From the NCBI GenBank assembly GCA_015065325.1, contig SVQO01000002.1, positions 1 through 64,000 on the forward strand: a DNA stretch of 64,000 bases, given 5' to 3'. Source of the stretch: Oscillospiraceae bacterium (GTDB lineage: Bacteria; Bacillota; Clostridia; Oscillospirales; SIG627). A program made the translations under genes and the position numbers. How positions within the stretch are numbered: position 1 is the first letter of the stretch; every line of letters starts with the position of its first letter. Positions 41,672-51,257 of the stretch are shown in pieces. The notes under the pieces are model-generated. The model searched no databases and had not been told where the DNA came from. It was given only the letters and a program-made list of their open reading frames with translations.

Positions 41672-42757
41672 ATGAAATTTTCAATCGTTTCCCGTTGCAC
41701 CTCGGGTGCGTTCCGTTATCAAGCCTGGCCTACGGTCACCAAAGGAGATGACGGTACCCTTTACGCCGTATGCTCCGGACACCGCTTGGGTCACGTATGC
41801 CCCTTCGGCAAAAACCTGATGGTGGAAAGCCGTGACGACGGGCTAACCTGGTCCTCACCCATCGTTATCAACGACACCTATCTGGACGACCGCGATGCAG
41901 GACTTTTGGTTTGGGGCGACAATATGCTCCTTTCCTGGTTCAATCATCCCGAAGCCTTTTTTGAGAAGGATCATAAAAAGCCCTTTTACGTTTTAAACAC
42001 GCCTCTTGCTCTCGGGATGCGAGAGCTTTGGAAGACCCTGCCCGAGGATGAAAAGGCTTACGGCTCCTTTACCCGCATCTCCCGCGACGGAGGCAAGACC
42101 TGGTCCCAGCCGCGCCGCTCTCCCGTTTCCACTCCTCACGGTCCGATCCGCAGAGCTGACGGAAGCTTGCTTTACCTCGGCAGAGAGTTTTATAATATGG
42201 GACGGGGCGGTGAATGCGGAATCCTTATGGCGTACGAAAGCTTTGACGACGGCGAGACCTGGCAGTATCTTTCCACCATCCCCAATCCCGAGAACAATCC
42301 TACGGGCTTTGTAGAACCCCACGCCTGCCTGCTTCCCGACGGAACTATCATCGGCGGCCTGCGCATTTCCATTCCCGATTACCCCGGAAAGCTGAGAACC
42401 TACACGGTATTCTCTCGCGACGGCGGTAAGACCTGGACCGACCCCGAGCCTCTGGAGGATCTTTACGGGGCTCCTCCCCATTTCCTCCTTCACTCCTCCG
42501 GCGCACTGATCTTGACCTACAGCCGCCGCAGAGTAGATCCGCAGGGGCAATACGCCCGCATTTCCCGCGACGGAGGTAAGACCTGGGGCAAGGATTTTCT
42601 CATTTCCCCCGTTGCCCCTGACTGGGACCACGGATACCCCTCCTCCGTAGAGCTGGAAAACGGCGACGTTTTCACCCTATATTACCAAAAATATGACAAG
42701 GACGATTATCCCTCCCTGCTGGGGACCCGATGGAGCCTGGACGAAGAACCCAAATAA
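41672..42757 (+). CDS. Sialidase-like (Asp-box) protein
   Basis: A 361-residue six-bladed propeller protein started at the ATG at 41672 behind GGAGG. Four to five Asp-box repeats are clear: SRDDGLTW, SRDGGKTWSQ, SFDDGETW, SRDGGKTWTD and SRDGGKTWGK. An Arg near the N-terminus (VSRCTSGAFRYQAWPTV) fits the sialidase arginine triad. There is no signal peptide, so it would act in the cytoplasm or be exported otherwise. It could release sialic acid or be a related exo-glycosidase. It follows the lipoprotein gene by about 100 bases. Confidence 0.85.
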   Translation: MKFSIVSRCTSGAFRYQAWPTVTKGDDGTLYAVCSGHRLGHVCPFGKNLMVESRDDGLTWSSPIVINDTYLDDRDAGLLVWGDNMLLSWFNHPEAFFEKDHKKPFYVLNTPLALGMRELWKTLPEDEKAYGSFTRISRDGGKTWSQPRRSPVSTPHGPIRRADGSLLYLGREFYNMGRGGECGILMAYESFDDGETWQYLSTIPNPENNPTGFVEPHACLLPDGTIIGGLRISIPDYPGKLRTYTVFSRDGGKTWTDPEPLEDLYGAPPHFLLHSSGALILTYSRRRVDPQGQYARISRDGGKTWGKDFLISPVAPDWDHGYPSSVELENGDVFTLYYQKYDKDDYPSLLGTRWSLDEEPK

Positions 42758-42763
42758 ATTTAG

Positions 42764-43088
42764 GGGGCTGTAAAAAAAGAGATCCTTCGAATCGCCGTAA
42801 CCGGCTCCGCAAGGCGGCACTCGTTGACACTACGGTTTTGAGCCCCCCCATTCGGTCGTTCAAAACCAAGTGTCTGCCGTCGAAAACCTTCGAAAAAGGG
42901 ATAACATCCCTTTTTCTCGACTTCCGCATTCTGAGCGAAGCGTAAGCGGAGTCGAAGAATCTCCCTAAAAAGCTTCTAAAAACGAAAAAAATGCTATAGT
43001 TACACAAAATTTGTGCTTCTATAGCATTTCTTTTTTTATAAATCCTTTATTTTACCGGTTTTTTGAACCGGTCTTTTTTTACAGCCCC
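42764..43088. mobile_element. 325-bp inverted-repeat element (MITE-like)
   Basis: A 17-base perfect terminal inverted repeat, GGGGCTGTAAAAAAAGA at 42764-42780 and its complement at 43072-43088, bounds a stretch with no gene. Inside are an imperfect second repeat pair (GAGATCCTTCGA… and …TCGAAGAATCTC), a strong hairpin with arms AATGCTATAG/CTATAGCATT (42990-43029) and a CCGGTT/AACCGG hairpin followed by T residues. This fits a miniature transposable element that also supplies terminators. No target duplication is obvious. Confidence 0.6.
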
Positions 43089-43093
43089 TTTTC

Positions 43094-43122
43094 TTGACTT
43101 TTTCTTTCTTTTTCTGTACAAT
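43094..43122 (+). promoter_or_regulatory. Promoter of the metalloprotease-like gene
   Basis: TTGACT (43094-43099) and TACAAT (43117-43122) with a 17-base spacer; the -35 begins six bases after the inverted-repeat element. Confidence 0.7.
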
Positions 43123-43142
43123 TAAATTGAAAGGAGGTTGTA

Positions 43143-43994
43143 ATGAAAAAAATCAATTTCAGACTTCTTCTCCTCGTTTCCTTTGTCTGCATTGCTTTGC
43201 TTTTTTCCACGGCGATTATCATCCAATCTCGCCCCCGGCTTGAGGCGCCTGCCATCGTAACTACGACGACCGCCACGCGAACGACGACCGCCACGCGAAA
43301 ATACGTTCCACCCACGACAACCTCCGACGGCCGTGACAGCACGTTTTTTATGAGCAGTAAAAACCGCGGAGTTTGCAAGGCTTTCAAGGGAAAAGTCCTA
43401 CTGAATTTCTTTATGGTTTCCGATGGTGACTGCATATGGACGGAGGATGCCATCGCAGAATTTAAAAAAACCACGGAAGATGCCATCTATTTTTTAAACT
43501 ATGATTCCGACCGTTTCGGGGTAGAGCTCGAGATTCTCTGCAATTACACCTTCGTCTCCCATCCCGAAACGCTGGTAAGAGAAGATCACCGCACCGTAAT
43601 ACCCGAAATCCTTGATTCCCTCGGCTACTCCGATAAATACAAGGTTTCCTCTGACCTTACCGAGAAATTCGGAACCGATTCTGCCGCTCTTCTCTTCTGC
43701 TTCAACCGTCAGGAGCGAAGCCTGTCGACGCCCACCACCCTTGAAAACGGCTTTGAGTATGCGATTCTTTACGGCGCGAACGAAGATTTCCGTCACGAGC
43801 TTTTACACCTATACGGCGCAAAAGACCTTTATACTCCCGAGCGCATCGATAAAATTGCCGCCCGTTATTTTTCCGACAGTGTGATGCGGGTCAGCGGCGG
43901 CTTCGTTTTAGATCCGCTCAATGCCTTTCTCATCGGATGGACCGACACGCTGAGCGAGCCTGCAAAAGAATTTTTAGAAGACGTCGACCGATAA
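43143..43994 (+). CDS. Membrane-anchored putative zinc metalloprotease (HELLH)
   Basis: A 283-residue protein with an AAAGGAGG ribosome site. One N-terminal transmembrane anchor (LLLLVSFVCIALLFSTAII) is followed by a Thr-rich linker with the repeat TTTATR. The outer domain contains FRHELLHLYGAKDLYTP near residue 220, a perfect HExxH zinc motif with a downstream Gly/Asp pattern like that of metzincin- or M6-type peptidases. No named family is recognised. The gene is monocistronic, with a strong terminator. Confidence 0.65.
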   Translation: MKKINFRLLLLVSFVCIALLFSTAIIIQSRPRLEAPAIVTTTTATRTTTATRKYVPPTTTSDGRDSTFFMSSKNRGVCKAFKGKVLLNFFMVSDGDCIWTEDAIAEFKKTTEDAIYFLNYDSDRFGVELEILCNYTFVSHPETLVREDHRTVIPEILDSLGYSDKYKVSSDLTEKFGTDSAALLFCFNRQERSLSTPTTLENGFEYAILYGANEDFRHELLHLYGAKDLYTPERIDKIAARYFSDSVMRVSGGFVLDPLNAFLIGWTDTLSEPAKEFLEDVDR

Positions 43995-43998
43995 AGAA

Positions 43999-44037
43999 AA
44001 AACCAAGTGTCTTTCGACACTTGGTTTTCTTTTTTTG
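43999..44037. terminator. Bidirectional terminator
   Basis: AAAACCAAGTGTC pairs with GACACTTGGTTTTC, flanked by A and T runs. It serves the metalloprotease-like gene and the end of the transport cluster. Confidence 0.92.
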
Positions 44038-44039
44038 TT

Positions 44040-45065
44040 TTAACCAACGATACCGCTTCGCTCGATACCTTGTACAATATACTTCTGACAGAAGCAATAA
44101 ATTACGACCAAGGGAGTGATGATCATCAAAGCCGCGGTATTTGTAACGGCGGAGGTGAACACACCCGCCGCGTCGCCTACTTCCGAAACGTTCAGGGACG
44201 GGGGAATCTGTTCAACGATATCCGGCATCAAATACATTGCGTTTTTGGTGAAGAACAAGCTGGTATAGAAGTCATCGGTCCACTGCCAAGAGAAGGCGAA
44301 GATGAACACGGTGATCAGCATCGGCACGGAAAGGGGCACGATGATTCGGATAAAGGTCTTGAATACACCGGAGCCATCTACGTAGGCTGCTTCTTCCAAT
44401 TCGTCGGGCACGCCGCGGAAGAACTGACGCATCAAGAAGATGTAAAGTCCGTTCTTGAAGGCGAGTCCGCCCAAGGAGAGCAGAGTCAGAGGCCAATAGG
44501 TGTTCAAGAGGTTGGGCGCATCTACACCGAAGAGCTTGAGCAGACCGTAGATATCGAAGTACTGGAACTTCTTGAACAGTGCAAGTCTCATAGCCTGGTG
44601 AGGAATGACCATGGTCACGATTACACAGTAGAACAGGATCGTGTTACCCTTGAACTTAAACTTTGCAAGACCGTAGCCGATGATCATAGTGGTGATCATC
44701 TGCACGATGGCGCAAAGCAGTGAAATAACGGTGGTATTCCAAAGAGCCTCGAAATAACGGTTCTCCGTAATGATCGCCTTATAGGTATCCAGAGTAGGAT
44801 ATCTGGGGATCAGCTTTACCGTTACGTCAAGAAAGTCCTCGGCGCTCATAAAAGAGCCGGCGATCTTGGCGATAAAGGGATAAAGGATTACGTAAGCGAT
44901 ACCGATCAGAAGGACGTAGCGAAAAACAGCCCATACAAAATTCTTCGCGAAAGTAAAGGTCAGATATTTTGACTTTACTCTTTCCCAAAAGGGAGTGCGG
45001 TCTTCGAATTCGACGTCGAATTCTTTTTTACCAAATCTTTTTTTGGTTTTGGTTTCTGCATTCAT
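44040..45065 (-). CDS. Carbohydrate ABC permease, MalG type (second pair)
   Basis: A 341-residue inner-membrane permease with six spans after an unusually long charged N-terminus of about 40 residues. The EAA coupling loop is EEAAYVDGSGVFKTFIRIIVPLS, which contacts the ATPase. It ends IVQGIERSGIVG, close to the usual MalG terminus (G-A-V-K-G). It pairs with the permease gene just upstream. It is the last gene of the cluster, and the required ATPase is not encoded here. Confidence 0.92.
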   Translation of the reverse strand: MNAETKTKKRFGKKEFDVEFEDRTPFWERVKSKYLTFTFAKNFVWAVFRYVLLIGIAYVILYPFIAKIAGSFMSAEDFLDVTVKLIPRYPTLDTYKAIITENRYFEALWNTTVISLLCAIVQMITTMIIGYGLAKFKFKGNTILFYCVIVTMVIPHQAMRLALFKKFQYFDIYGLLKLFGVDAPNLLNTYWPLTLLSLGGLAFKNGLYIFLMRQFFRGVPDELEEAAYVDGSGVFKTFIRIIVPLSVPMLITVFIFAFSWQWTDDFYTSLFFTKNAMYLMPDIVEQIPPSLNVSEVGDAAGVFTSAVTNTAALMIITPLVVIYCFCQKYIVQGIERSGIVG

Positions 45066-45082
45066 CGATTAGTCCTCCTTTC

Positions 45083-46132
45083 TTAGTCTCTTCTCTGGTA
45101 GAACACGTAGGAGCTCATAATAGCTGCAATCACGGCGATTACCAGAATTACAATGGAGAAGTAGATCCAGTACATTGCACATCCCAATACGTCATCGAAG
45201 GGGTTAACACCGGCACTTACGCCACCCACGTATCTCATTACTTCGTTGGATGCAGAAGTAAAGGAGTCGATGATCGTATAGATCGCATTTACCAGGATCA
45301 TAGGGCTGATCATGGGGAAGGTGATCTTCCAGAAGGTTTCCCAAGTGGTAGCACCGTCGATGGTACACGACTCGTAAATCGCGGGAGAGATGGACTGAAG
45401 ACCTGCAAGGAAGATCAGCATCTGTACACCGGAACGGTTTACAAGGTCGTAGATGTCATTTACGATACCGACAACGTAATCAACCAGCTCGGTACCAACC
45501 TTCATCGAGGAGAACAGACCCTGGAGATCCACAGCGGAGATCAGTCCTCCGCCTCCGGATTGTTGAACTGCTTCTCCTGCAGCAACAGCCGCTTCTCCGG
45601 CAGCCTCATCCTCGGCTCCTCCTCCACCGGATACCGCGCCGCCGGAAGAATACTGGGTGAAGGCGTTGGATGCATCGATATCATCGATCAGACCGGTAGA
45701 AAGAATAACGGGGATGAAGAAGATTGCACGGAACAAGGTACGTCCGACCATTTTCTGGTTCAGAAGTACTGCCATAAACAGGGAGAATACGACGATAGCG
45801 GGAACCTCAAGCAGCAGCTGCTTGACACCGCCCGTAAGCAACGTTACGAAGTTGGGGTCGGAGAACAGTGCTCTCTCGTAGTTATCCCAACCAACGTAGT
45901 CGAGTACGAAGCCACCGCCAATGGTAGGCAGATTGATGATGTGGTGGAAGCTATACGTGATAGAGTCCACCAAAACGGGAATGTAGATCAGGAAAAAGAT
46001 CAGTACAAAGGGTGCAACGAAGAACCAACCGGAGCGAGCCTTGGCTTTATCAAGGCTTTTTGCTTTGCGCTTCTTAGGCGGCTTAACAGGCTTGGTCATC
46101 GGAGCTTGTTTGGTTGCAGTAGCTTGATTCAT
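45083..46132 (-). CDS. Carbohydrate ABC permease, MalF type with low-complexity insertion
   Basis: A 349-residue permease with six spans and AGGAGAGGTG as its ribosome site. The EAA loop is YESCTIDGATTWETFWKITFP. Between transmembrane spans, at about residues 168-235, lies an extracytoplasmic insertion rich in Gly, Ala and Glu (SGGAVSGGGGAEDEAAGEAA) that ordinary MalF/UgpA proteins of this length lack. The insertion could contact the large surface proteins of this cluster. The N-terminus is strongly basic. Confidence 0.9.
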   Translation of the reverse strand: MNQATATKQAPMTKPVKPPKKRKAKSLDKAKARSGWFFVAPFVLIFFLIYIPVLVDSITYSFHHIINLPTIGGGFVLDYVGWDNYERALFSDPNFVTLLTGGVKQLLLEVPAIVVFSLFMAVLLNQKMVGRTLFRAIFFIPVILSTGLIDDIDASNAFTQYSSGGAVSGGGGAEDEAAGEAAVAAGEAVQQSGGGGLISAVDLQGLFSSMKVGTELVDYVVGIVNDIYDLVNRSGVQMLIFLAGLQSISPAIYESCTIDGATTWETFWKITFPMISPMILVNAIYTIIDSFTSASNEVMRYVGGVSAGVNPFDDVLGCAMYWIYFSIVILVIAVIAAIMSSYVFYQRRD

Positions 46133-46150
46133 TTTTCACCTCTCCTTTCC

Positions 46151-49033
46151 TTACGCTTTTTCCACGTGATAGCTCATAGCCGGGATCTCGAGCGTATCAG
46201 CGGTAACTGCGAAGTTGTTGTAGTTGAGGTAGATTTCAGTGCCGTTTTCATAGCTTACCTTAACCACTCTCTCTGCAAGGACTTCATGCCCGGTAATCAG
46301 CTGATCCTGCAGGGGAGCAAGAATCTCATTGAGCTTCTCGTATTCTTTAACGATCGTATCCTTACAGTCTTTGTATGATACGGCATAGTATTCGCTGTAA
46401 CCGTTGATCTTCAGCTCGGAGATATTGTCGTAGGCTACGACGAAATAGGGATTTGCACCGTTCTCAATGGTCTTGAGCAGGTTGTACTCGTAGTCGCCCG
46501 CCATGTTGATCGCCTCACCGGTATAATTCATATAGCCGTGGAGCACGATGCCCAGGAAGGGGATCTCGGCAGTAGCAACGATATTGTTGGAGCTGTCCAG
46601 CGGAATATCCAGAATGGTATCTGCATACTTCCAGGTGTACTGGTTGCCCTTTTCAATAAGCACGCTCTTGTAGTCCTTGTCCATCTTCTTCATGGAAGAT
46701 GCGGTGTAATCCTTGGCATCCTCGCGGTTCAAGGGGAATTCCTCGTCCTGGCTGGAGTTCAGCGCGTAACCGAGAGAACCGACGGACATAGTCTTATCAC
46801 CCTTGCCAAAGAGTGCCTTGTACTTAGAAGTAATATTCTTGTAGTAAGAGTCAATGGTCTTGGCGGAAAGCACCAAAGCCACCTGCTTGTTATAAGCCTG
46901 AACGATGGGGTTGTAGGTCTGATAGTATGCAGCCTTGCCGTCGATGGTCTTGGCAGCATCTCTCTCCTCGTCGTAACCGTCAAACCAAGCGGTGGCCTTC
47001 ACGTAGGAGAAGTTCAGATCCAGATAGATCTGTGCATCCTGCTTCTGTGCGTGTGAAATCAGATTCTTCAGTTCTTTTTCACCGCCCAGCTCCTTCACTA
47101 CGTCAAGCTTTGCAGGAGCGGTAGAAGCCATACCTCCGTTTGCCCATCCGAGATAACGGAGAACCTGGTTAGAAATACCTGCCTTCTTCAGCTCGTCAAG
47201 AATGGTCTTGGCGTTCTTGAAGGTAGTCAACTCGGCCTTTGCGGGAACGGGAACACCCAGGAAGGTCTCGGTGGTATCGATCGCACCCAGCAGATCCAGG
47301 TACAGGTTGATACCGTCGTTCTGCTTCTTAATCTTTTCCAGGGCACCGGTCTTGATCAGATACTCTCTGTAAGCATTTGCCATACCTACGTAGGTGGCAT
47401 CCTCGCCGCTGAGCATTCTGTACTTGATGGTATAGTTACCAACGTATCTTCTGTCAATGGCCTTGGTATAAACCGCAGTAGCACCGGAAACGGTAATACC
47501 GTCCAGAGGATAGGAGTCGGTCTGTCTTGCAAAGAACTTGGTAGATACAGCGTGATAATCGTGGGTATCACCGTTACCCTGAATGGAGTTGATCTCGGTC
47601 AGAGATTCACCTTCGGTAATGAAGGCTACGTAGCCCTGCTGTACCGTGCGATTCTCAACGAATTCCTTCACTGCGTTGCCCGCAGTGTCCAGAACGGGAT
47701 TGCCTTCTTCATTGAGAACGGTCTTGTTGATCACCATTTCGGAAGTCATAACGGTTCCGAAAACGGGAGCACGCCAGGTCTGGAAGTTTGCCTTGGAAGC
47801 CATACGGTCGTCTGCAGTGTAGAAACCGAAGTCACTGCCGTAAACGATACCGGAAATACCCTTTTCCTTGCCCTGCTCCTGGTCAAAGGCAACGATCGCG
47901 CCGGAGCCGTCGGGAACGAAGTTGTAACCGGTATCCTGACGAATGCCGCGAGTTGCGCTGCATCTGCCTGCACCAAGATAAGGAAGGATCTGGATGGTTT
48001 CCAGCTTATAGGTAGCTGCGTCGAAGGAAATACCTCTTGCAGGAAGTCTTACCTGGAAGCCGTCCTTCTCCAGAGTGTATTCCAATGCCATCTTAAAGAG
48101 AGGAGGAGAGGAATTCTCCATTACGAACTCTACTTCCTCGTGAGCGGCGATCAGGTCGTCCAGAGTGAAGTCGGTGTTGGCACGGATCAGATCCTCCAGC
48201 CAGGTCAGCTCGTTGGTCTTGATCTTCTCGGAGAGAAGGTAGATGGACATTTTGTTCAGAATGGGATACTGAGACTGCAGGGTCGAGAGCTCACGCATGG
48301 TCTTAGAGGGATCCTTCAAGTCAAAACGGCTGTAGAAGGAATAGAAGCGCTCGAACTCAAACAGAGCCTGCTGGTTCTCTTTACTGAATGCGGACAGGGT
48401 CTCCTTTTTCTCCGCATCGGTCTTTGCCTCCTCTACCAAAGCAAGATAATCGGCAAAGGGAAGCTTTTCAGCAACGCCGGTGCTCTCGTAAAGGGGCTTG
48501 AGAATATTCTCCTCAAAGTTTGAGGATTCGATCTGGTAAGGAACCAGTCTCTTTTTCAGAGCTTCACCGATGGTGTACTCTACACGAACGCCGCCGCGGA
48601 TCTTCTTGATCTGGATCTGCTCGGATTTTGCAGCAGCAGCGTAGCTGTTCAAAGTAACCTTTTCGCCCTGGGGACCGGTATATTCGATAAGAATCTGGCT
48701 GAGGAGCTGATTCTTCGTACCGGGTGCACCCTTGCTGTCTGCCACGTCGTAGGGGTTGGTAAACAGCATTTGGTTGGTACTCTTATCCACCACGCAAACC
48801 TCTGCGGTGTACTCCTGAACGAAAAGCGAATAGTTGTCGTTTTCGGTAACAAGCGTCATGGTTGCAAGCTTGTCTTCGGGAGAATCATATACGTAGGTGG
48901 TATAGTCGATCTTCTTTAATTTTTCGTATTTCTCGGTATTTCCGAAGGTGGTCGCATCTGCGGGAGGCATGAGAGGAAGAACCATGCTCACTGCCAATAC
49001 AAAGCAAAGTGCATACGAAATAATGCGTTTCAT
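46151..49033 (-). CDS. DUF5696 secreted protein
   Basis: A 960-residue exported protein with a signal peptide (YALCFVLAVSMVLPLMPPADA) and a GGAGG ribosome site. It appears to have an N-terminal beta-sandwich region and a central alpha/beta barrel-like region (LGAIDTTETFLG, QVLRYLGWANGGM, AQIYLDLNFSYV, DAKDYTASSMKKMD). The overall pattern matches DUF5696 proteins, which sit in sugar-transport clusters and look like glycoside hydrolases. No catalytic residues can be named. It probably acts at the cell surface on the substrate of the adjacent transporter. Confidence 0.75.
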   Translation of the reverse strand: MKRIISYALCFVLAVSMVLPLMPPADATTFGNTEKYEKLKKIDYTTYVYDSPEDKLATMTLVTENDNYSLFVQEYTAEVCVVDKSTNQMLFTNPYDVADSKGAPGTKNQLLSQILIEYTGPQGEKVTLNSYAAAAKSEQIQIKKIRGGVRVEYTIGEALKKRLVPYQIESSNFEENILKPLYESTGVAEKLPFADYLALVEEAKTDAEKKETLSAFSKENQQALFEFERFYSFYSRFDLKDPSKTMRELSTLQSQYPILNKMSIYLLSEKIKTNELTWLEDLIRANTDFTLDDLIAAHEEVEFVMENSSPPLFKMALEYTLEKDGFQVRLPARGISFDAATYKLETIQILPYLGAGRCSATRGIRQDTGYNFVPDGSGAIVAFDQEQGKEKGISGIVYGSDFGFYTADDRMASKANFQTWRAPVFGTVMTSEMVINKTVLNEEGNPVLDTAGNAVKEFVENRTVQQGYVAFITEGESLTEINSIQGNGDTHDYHAVSTKFFARQTDSYPLDGITVSGATAVYTKAIDRRYVGNYTIKYRMLSGEDATYVGMANAYREYLIKTGALEKIKKQNDGINLYLDLLGAIDTTETFLGVPVPAKAELTTFKNAKTILDELKKAGISNQVLRYLGWANGGMASTAPAKLDVVKELGGEKELKNLISHAQKQDAQIYLDLNFSYVKATAWFDGYDEERDAAKTIDGKAAYYQTYNPIVQAYNKQVALVLSAKTIDSYYKNITSKYKALFGKGDKTMSVGSLGYALNSSQDEEFPLNREDAKDYTASSMKKMDKDYKSVLIEKGNQYTWKYADTILDIPLDSSNNIVATAEIPFLGIVLHGYMNYTGEAINMAGDYEYNLLKTIENGANPYFVVAYDNISELKINGYSEYYAVSYKDCKDTIVKEYEKLNEILAPLQDQLITGHEVLAERVVKVSYENGTEIYLNYNNFAVTADTLEIPAMSYHVEKA

Positions 49034-49053
49034 ATTACAGGGTTCCTCCTTTC

Positions 49054-51240
49054 TTAAACTCTGAGCGACAGCTCGGTATAAATATTAACGAAGAATGATA
49101 CGATCTTGCCAAACAGACCGGAGAACAGAAGCACGAGGAACATGATGATAACCATACCAACCAAAGTTCCCAGTACGGTAAGAATGTTCTTGGAGAAGCT
49201 GTAGTCGTGGGTGACCATTACACCGAAGAACAGCAGCATTCCCGTCCAAACGTAGCCTATGCCGACAAGAAGGGAGATGATCGCGCCTTCCTCCAGGGTG
49301 AGGATGTGGGTCAGAATGGTAGAGGGGATCATCATCAAGGGCAGGGGGATCAATGCGTAGCAGGTTGCCAGGCAAATATCCTTAAAGCTTCCTTCGCCCT
49401 CGAACAGGGTGGTAAGACACCAGTTGGAAATTACCCACAGTGCAAAGGGAACCAGAACGCCCGTCAATTCGCCGACGATGCTGATACCTTTGTTATGAGG
49501 ATCAAACCAGAAGGACTTACCGATATCGTTGTAAATATAAGCGCCGATGGTGAGAGCTACGAAGAAAATACCTGCCTTGAAATTACCACGCTTCTCGTGC
49601 TTCAGATCCCAGAAGCCGTCGAAGGGATGGAAGATCACGTGGCATCCGTAAAGTGCAGCCTCCTTGAAGGTACGCTTGTCCTTCATAACCTGACCCTTTA
49701 CGTTTTCCTTCGCTGCATAGCCAAAGAACTTGGTGATCAGAACGGCGAGCACCACGATCACGATGGGGATCAAAATGATATAATCCTCGATCCAAGCCTT
49801 ACGCATCTTGGCGTAGCACTTGGAATAGCCATCGCTGTCATATGCTGCTTTGTAATATTTCTGCGCTTCTTCATAATTTCCTGCACGGTAAAGACTGTCT
49901 GCGATACCGATATAAGCCTCGTCGAAGTTGGAGTTCTTGTCCAGAACCTTTCTCCAGTCGCTCTCGGCCTGGTCGTATTTTCTGTCTTCCACGTTCTGGA
50001 TGGCAGCCATCAGACTCTTTCCGTATTCAGTGCGCTTGTAAATGGTGAAAGCGTTTGCCATACGGTCCAGTACAAGGAACTTTTCGCCCTGGTAGCAAAT
50101 GGAAGAAACGCTTCTGTTGTTACCGAGCTGCTGACCGTTATCACCAAAGATAAACAGGAGGTTACCCTTGGAGTCGTAGGTATAAAACCTCTGACGCTCA
50201 CCGTCTGCCAGGGTCCAGGTGCCTGCCTGGCCGAGTGCTACGTCAATGATCATGGAAACGCCGGTGTTTGCTTCGTGACCAACGCCCTGATACTGTACTA
50301 CCGTAACCTCACCGGAGGGAGGCCAGAAGCCGGTACGCAGCATAACGTCGGTACCCTCGGCATTCAGCTTTTTAACGGGGGCAAAGTCACCCTCGGTGGA
50401 CTTGGATGCAATAGCGGAAGCCATTTTTTCCTCGTCCAAAGAGGAGATGGTAGCGTAGATAAAGCCGGACTCGTCAATGTCAATGTTGTTGTACTCGGTA
50501 GGAACCAGAGACTGAAGCTGTTCTCTCTGCTCACGGGTCTGGAACATTCTCCAGAAGATCTGCCAAGCAGAGGGAGCGGTTTTCTGAGCTCCGAGGAAGC
50601 CGAGGAACTTTCCGTCAGCGTCCATGGAGATAATACCCTGGTTGGTGGTAGAGGATACAACGTAAATTCTTCCCGCGGTATCAACGGCACAAGCGATCGG
50701 CTTGTAGGTAGCACCTTCGGGGAATGCGGTGCTCTGAGGCTGGCCCATAATGCGGTTGAATTCAAGGGAAGAAACGGTGCCGTCCTCGTTGGTGATCTTT
50801 TCGAATACAACGATACGGTTGTTTTCCGTGTCACAGACAAAAATCTCGTCGTTTGTGTCTTCGCCCTTGTTTTTCTTTACGAAAATTCCGCGGGGCTTAT
50901 CAAAGCTGTCGGGTACACCCTGATCGTTCAGAAAACGGGAGTAAACCGAATTCACGGTGTAGTCGGGATTGAGGATCACGATTCGATGGTTGTTGGGGTC
51001 TGCAATATACAGATTACCGTTTTCATCGGCAACAAGATCCGTAGGCTCGGAGAGAGCCATGTTCAATCCCATGTCGCCGGAATCCACGATACGGTCGGGC
51101 ACGTAAGCGTGAGGAGACTCAACGTAGTTACCGTCAATATCGTAGGTGTAGGTGAGGTAAGGAACCAATGCACTTGCGGAGGGGGCAAGGAGAGCCGCAA
51201 TGCAAATGATCAAGAGGATCGCTCTTAAAGCTTTTTTCAT
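49054..51240 (-). CDS. NHL-repeat, TPR and YIP1-domain membrane protein
   Basis: A 728-residue protein. A signal peptide is followed by an NHL-type propeller at about residues 50-420 (LSEPTDLVADENGNLYIADPNNHRIVIL; DEIFVCDTENNRIVVF), a TPR pair near residue 440 (DEAYIGIADSLYRAGNYEEAQKYYKAAY), one transmembrane helix (IILIPIVIVVLAVLITKFFG) and a YIP1-like domain with about five further spans. The propeller faces outside and the TPRs lie near the membrane. Its place between two permease pairs suggests a scaffold or sensor for the transport complex. Confidence 0.8.
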   Translation of the reverse strand: MKKALRAILLIICIAALLAPSASALVPYLTYTYDIDGNYVESPHAYVPDRIVDSGDMGLNMALSEPTDLVADENGNLYIADPNNHRIVILNPDYTVNSVYSRFLNDQGVPDSFDKPRGIFVKKNKGEDTNDEIFVCDTENNRIVVFEKITNEDGTVSSLEFNRIMGQPQSTAFPEGATYKPIACAVDTAGRIYVVSSTTNQGIISMDADGKFLGFLGAQKTAPSAWQIFWRMFQTREQREQLQSLVPTEYNNIDIDESGFIYATISSLDEEKMASAIASKSTEGDFAPVKKLNAEGTDVMLRTGFWPPSGEVTVVQYQGVGHEANTGVSMIIDVALGQAGTWTLADGERQRFYTYDSKGNLLFIFGDNGQQLGNNRSVSSICYQGEKFLVLDRMANAFTIYKRTEYGKSLMAAIQNVEDRKYDQAESDWRKVLDKNSNFDEAYIGIADSLYRAGNYEEAQKYYKAAYDSDGYSKCYAKMRKAWIEDYIILIPIVIVVLAVLITKFFGYAAKENVKGQVMKDKRTFKEAALYGCHVIFHPFDGFWDLKHEKRGNFKAGIFFVALTIGAYIYNDIGKSFWFDPHNKGISIVGELTGVLVPFALWVISNWCLTTLFEGEGSFKDICLATCYALIPLPLMMIPSTILTHILTLEEGAIISLLVGIGYVWTGMLLFFGVMVTHDYSFSKNILTVLGTLVGMVIIMFLVLLFSGLFGKIVSFFVNIYTELSLRV

Positions 51241-51257
51241 ATGCTTTTCTCCTTTTC

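Noticed and set aside
44969-46378. 469-residue open frame on the plus strand
   Set aside because: It is antisense to the ABC permease and DUF5696 genes, with no plausible start site.
49207-51228. 673-residue open frame on the plus strand
   Set aside because: It is antisense to the NHL/YIP1 protein gene, which has clear domains and a signal peptide.
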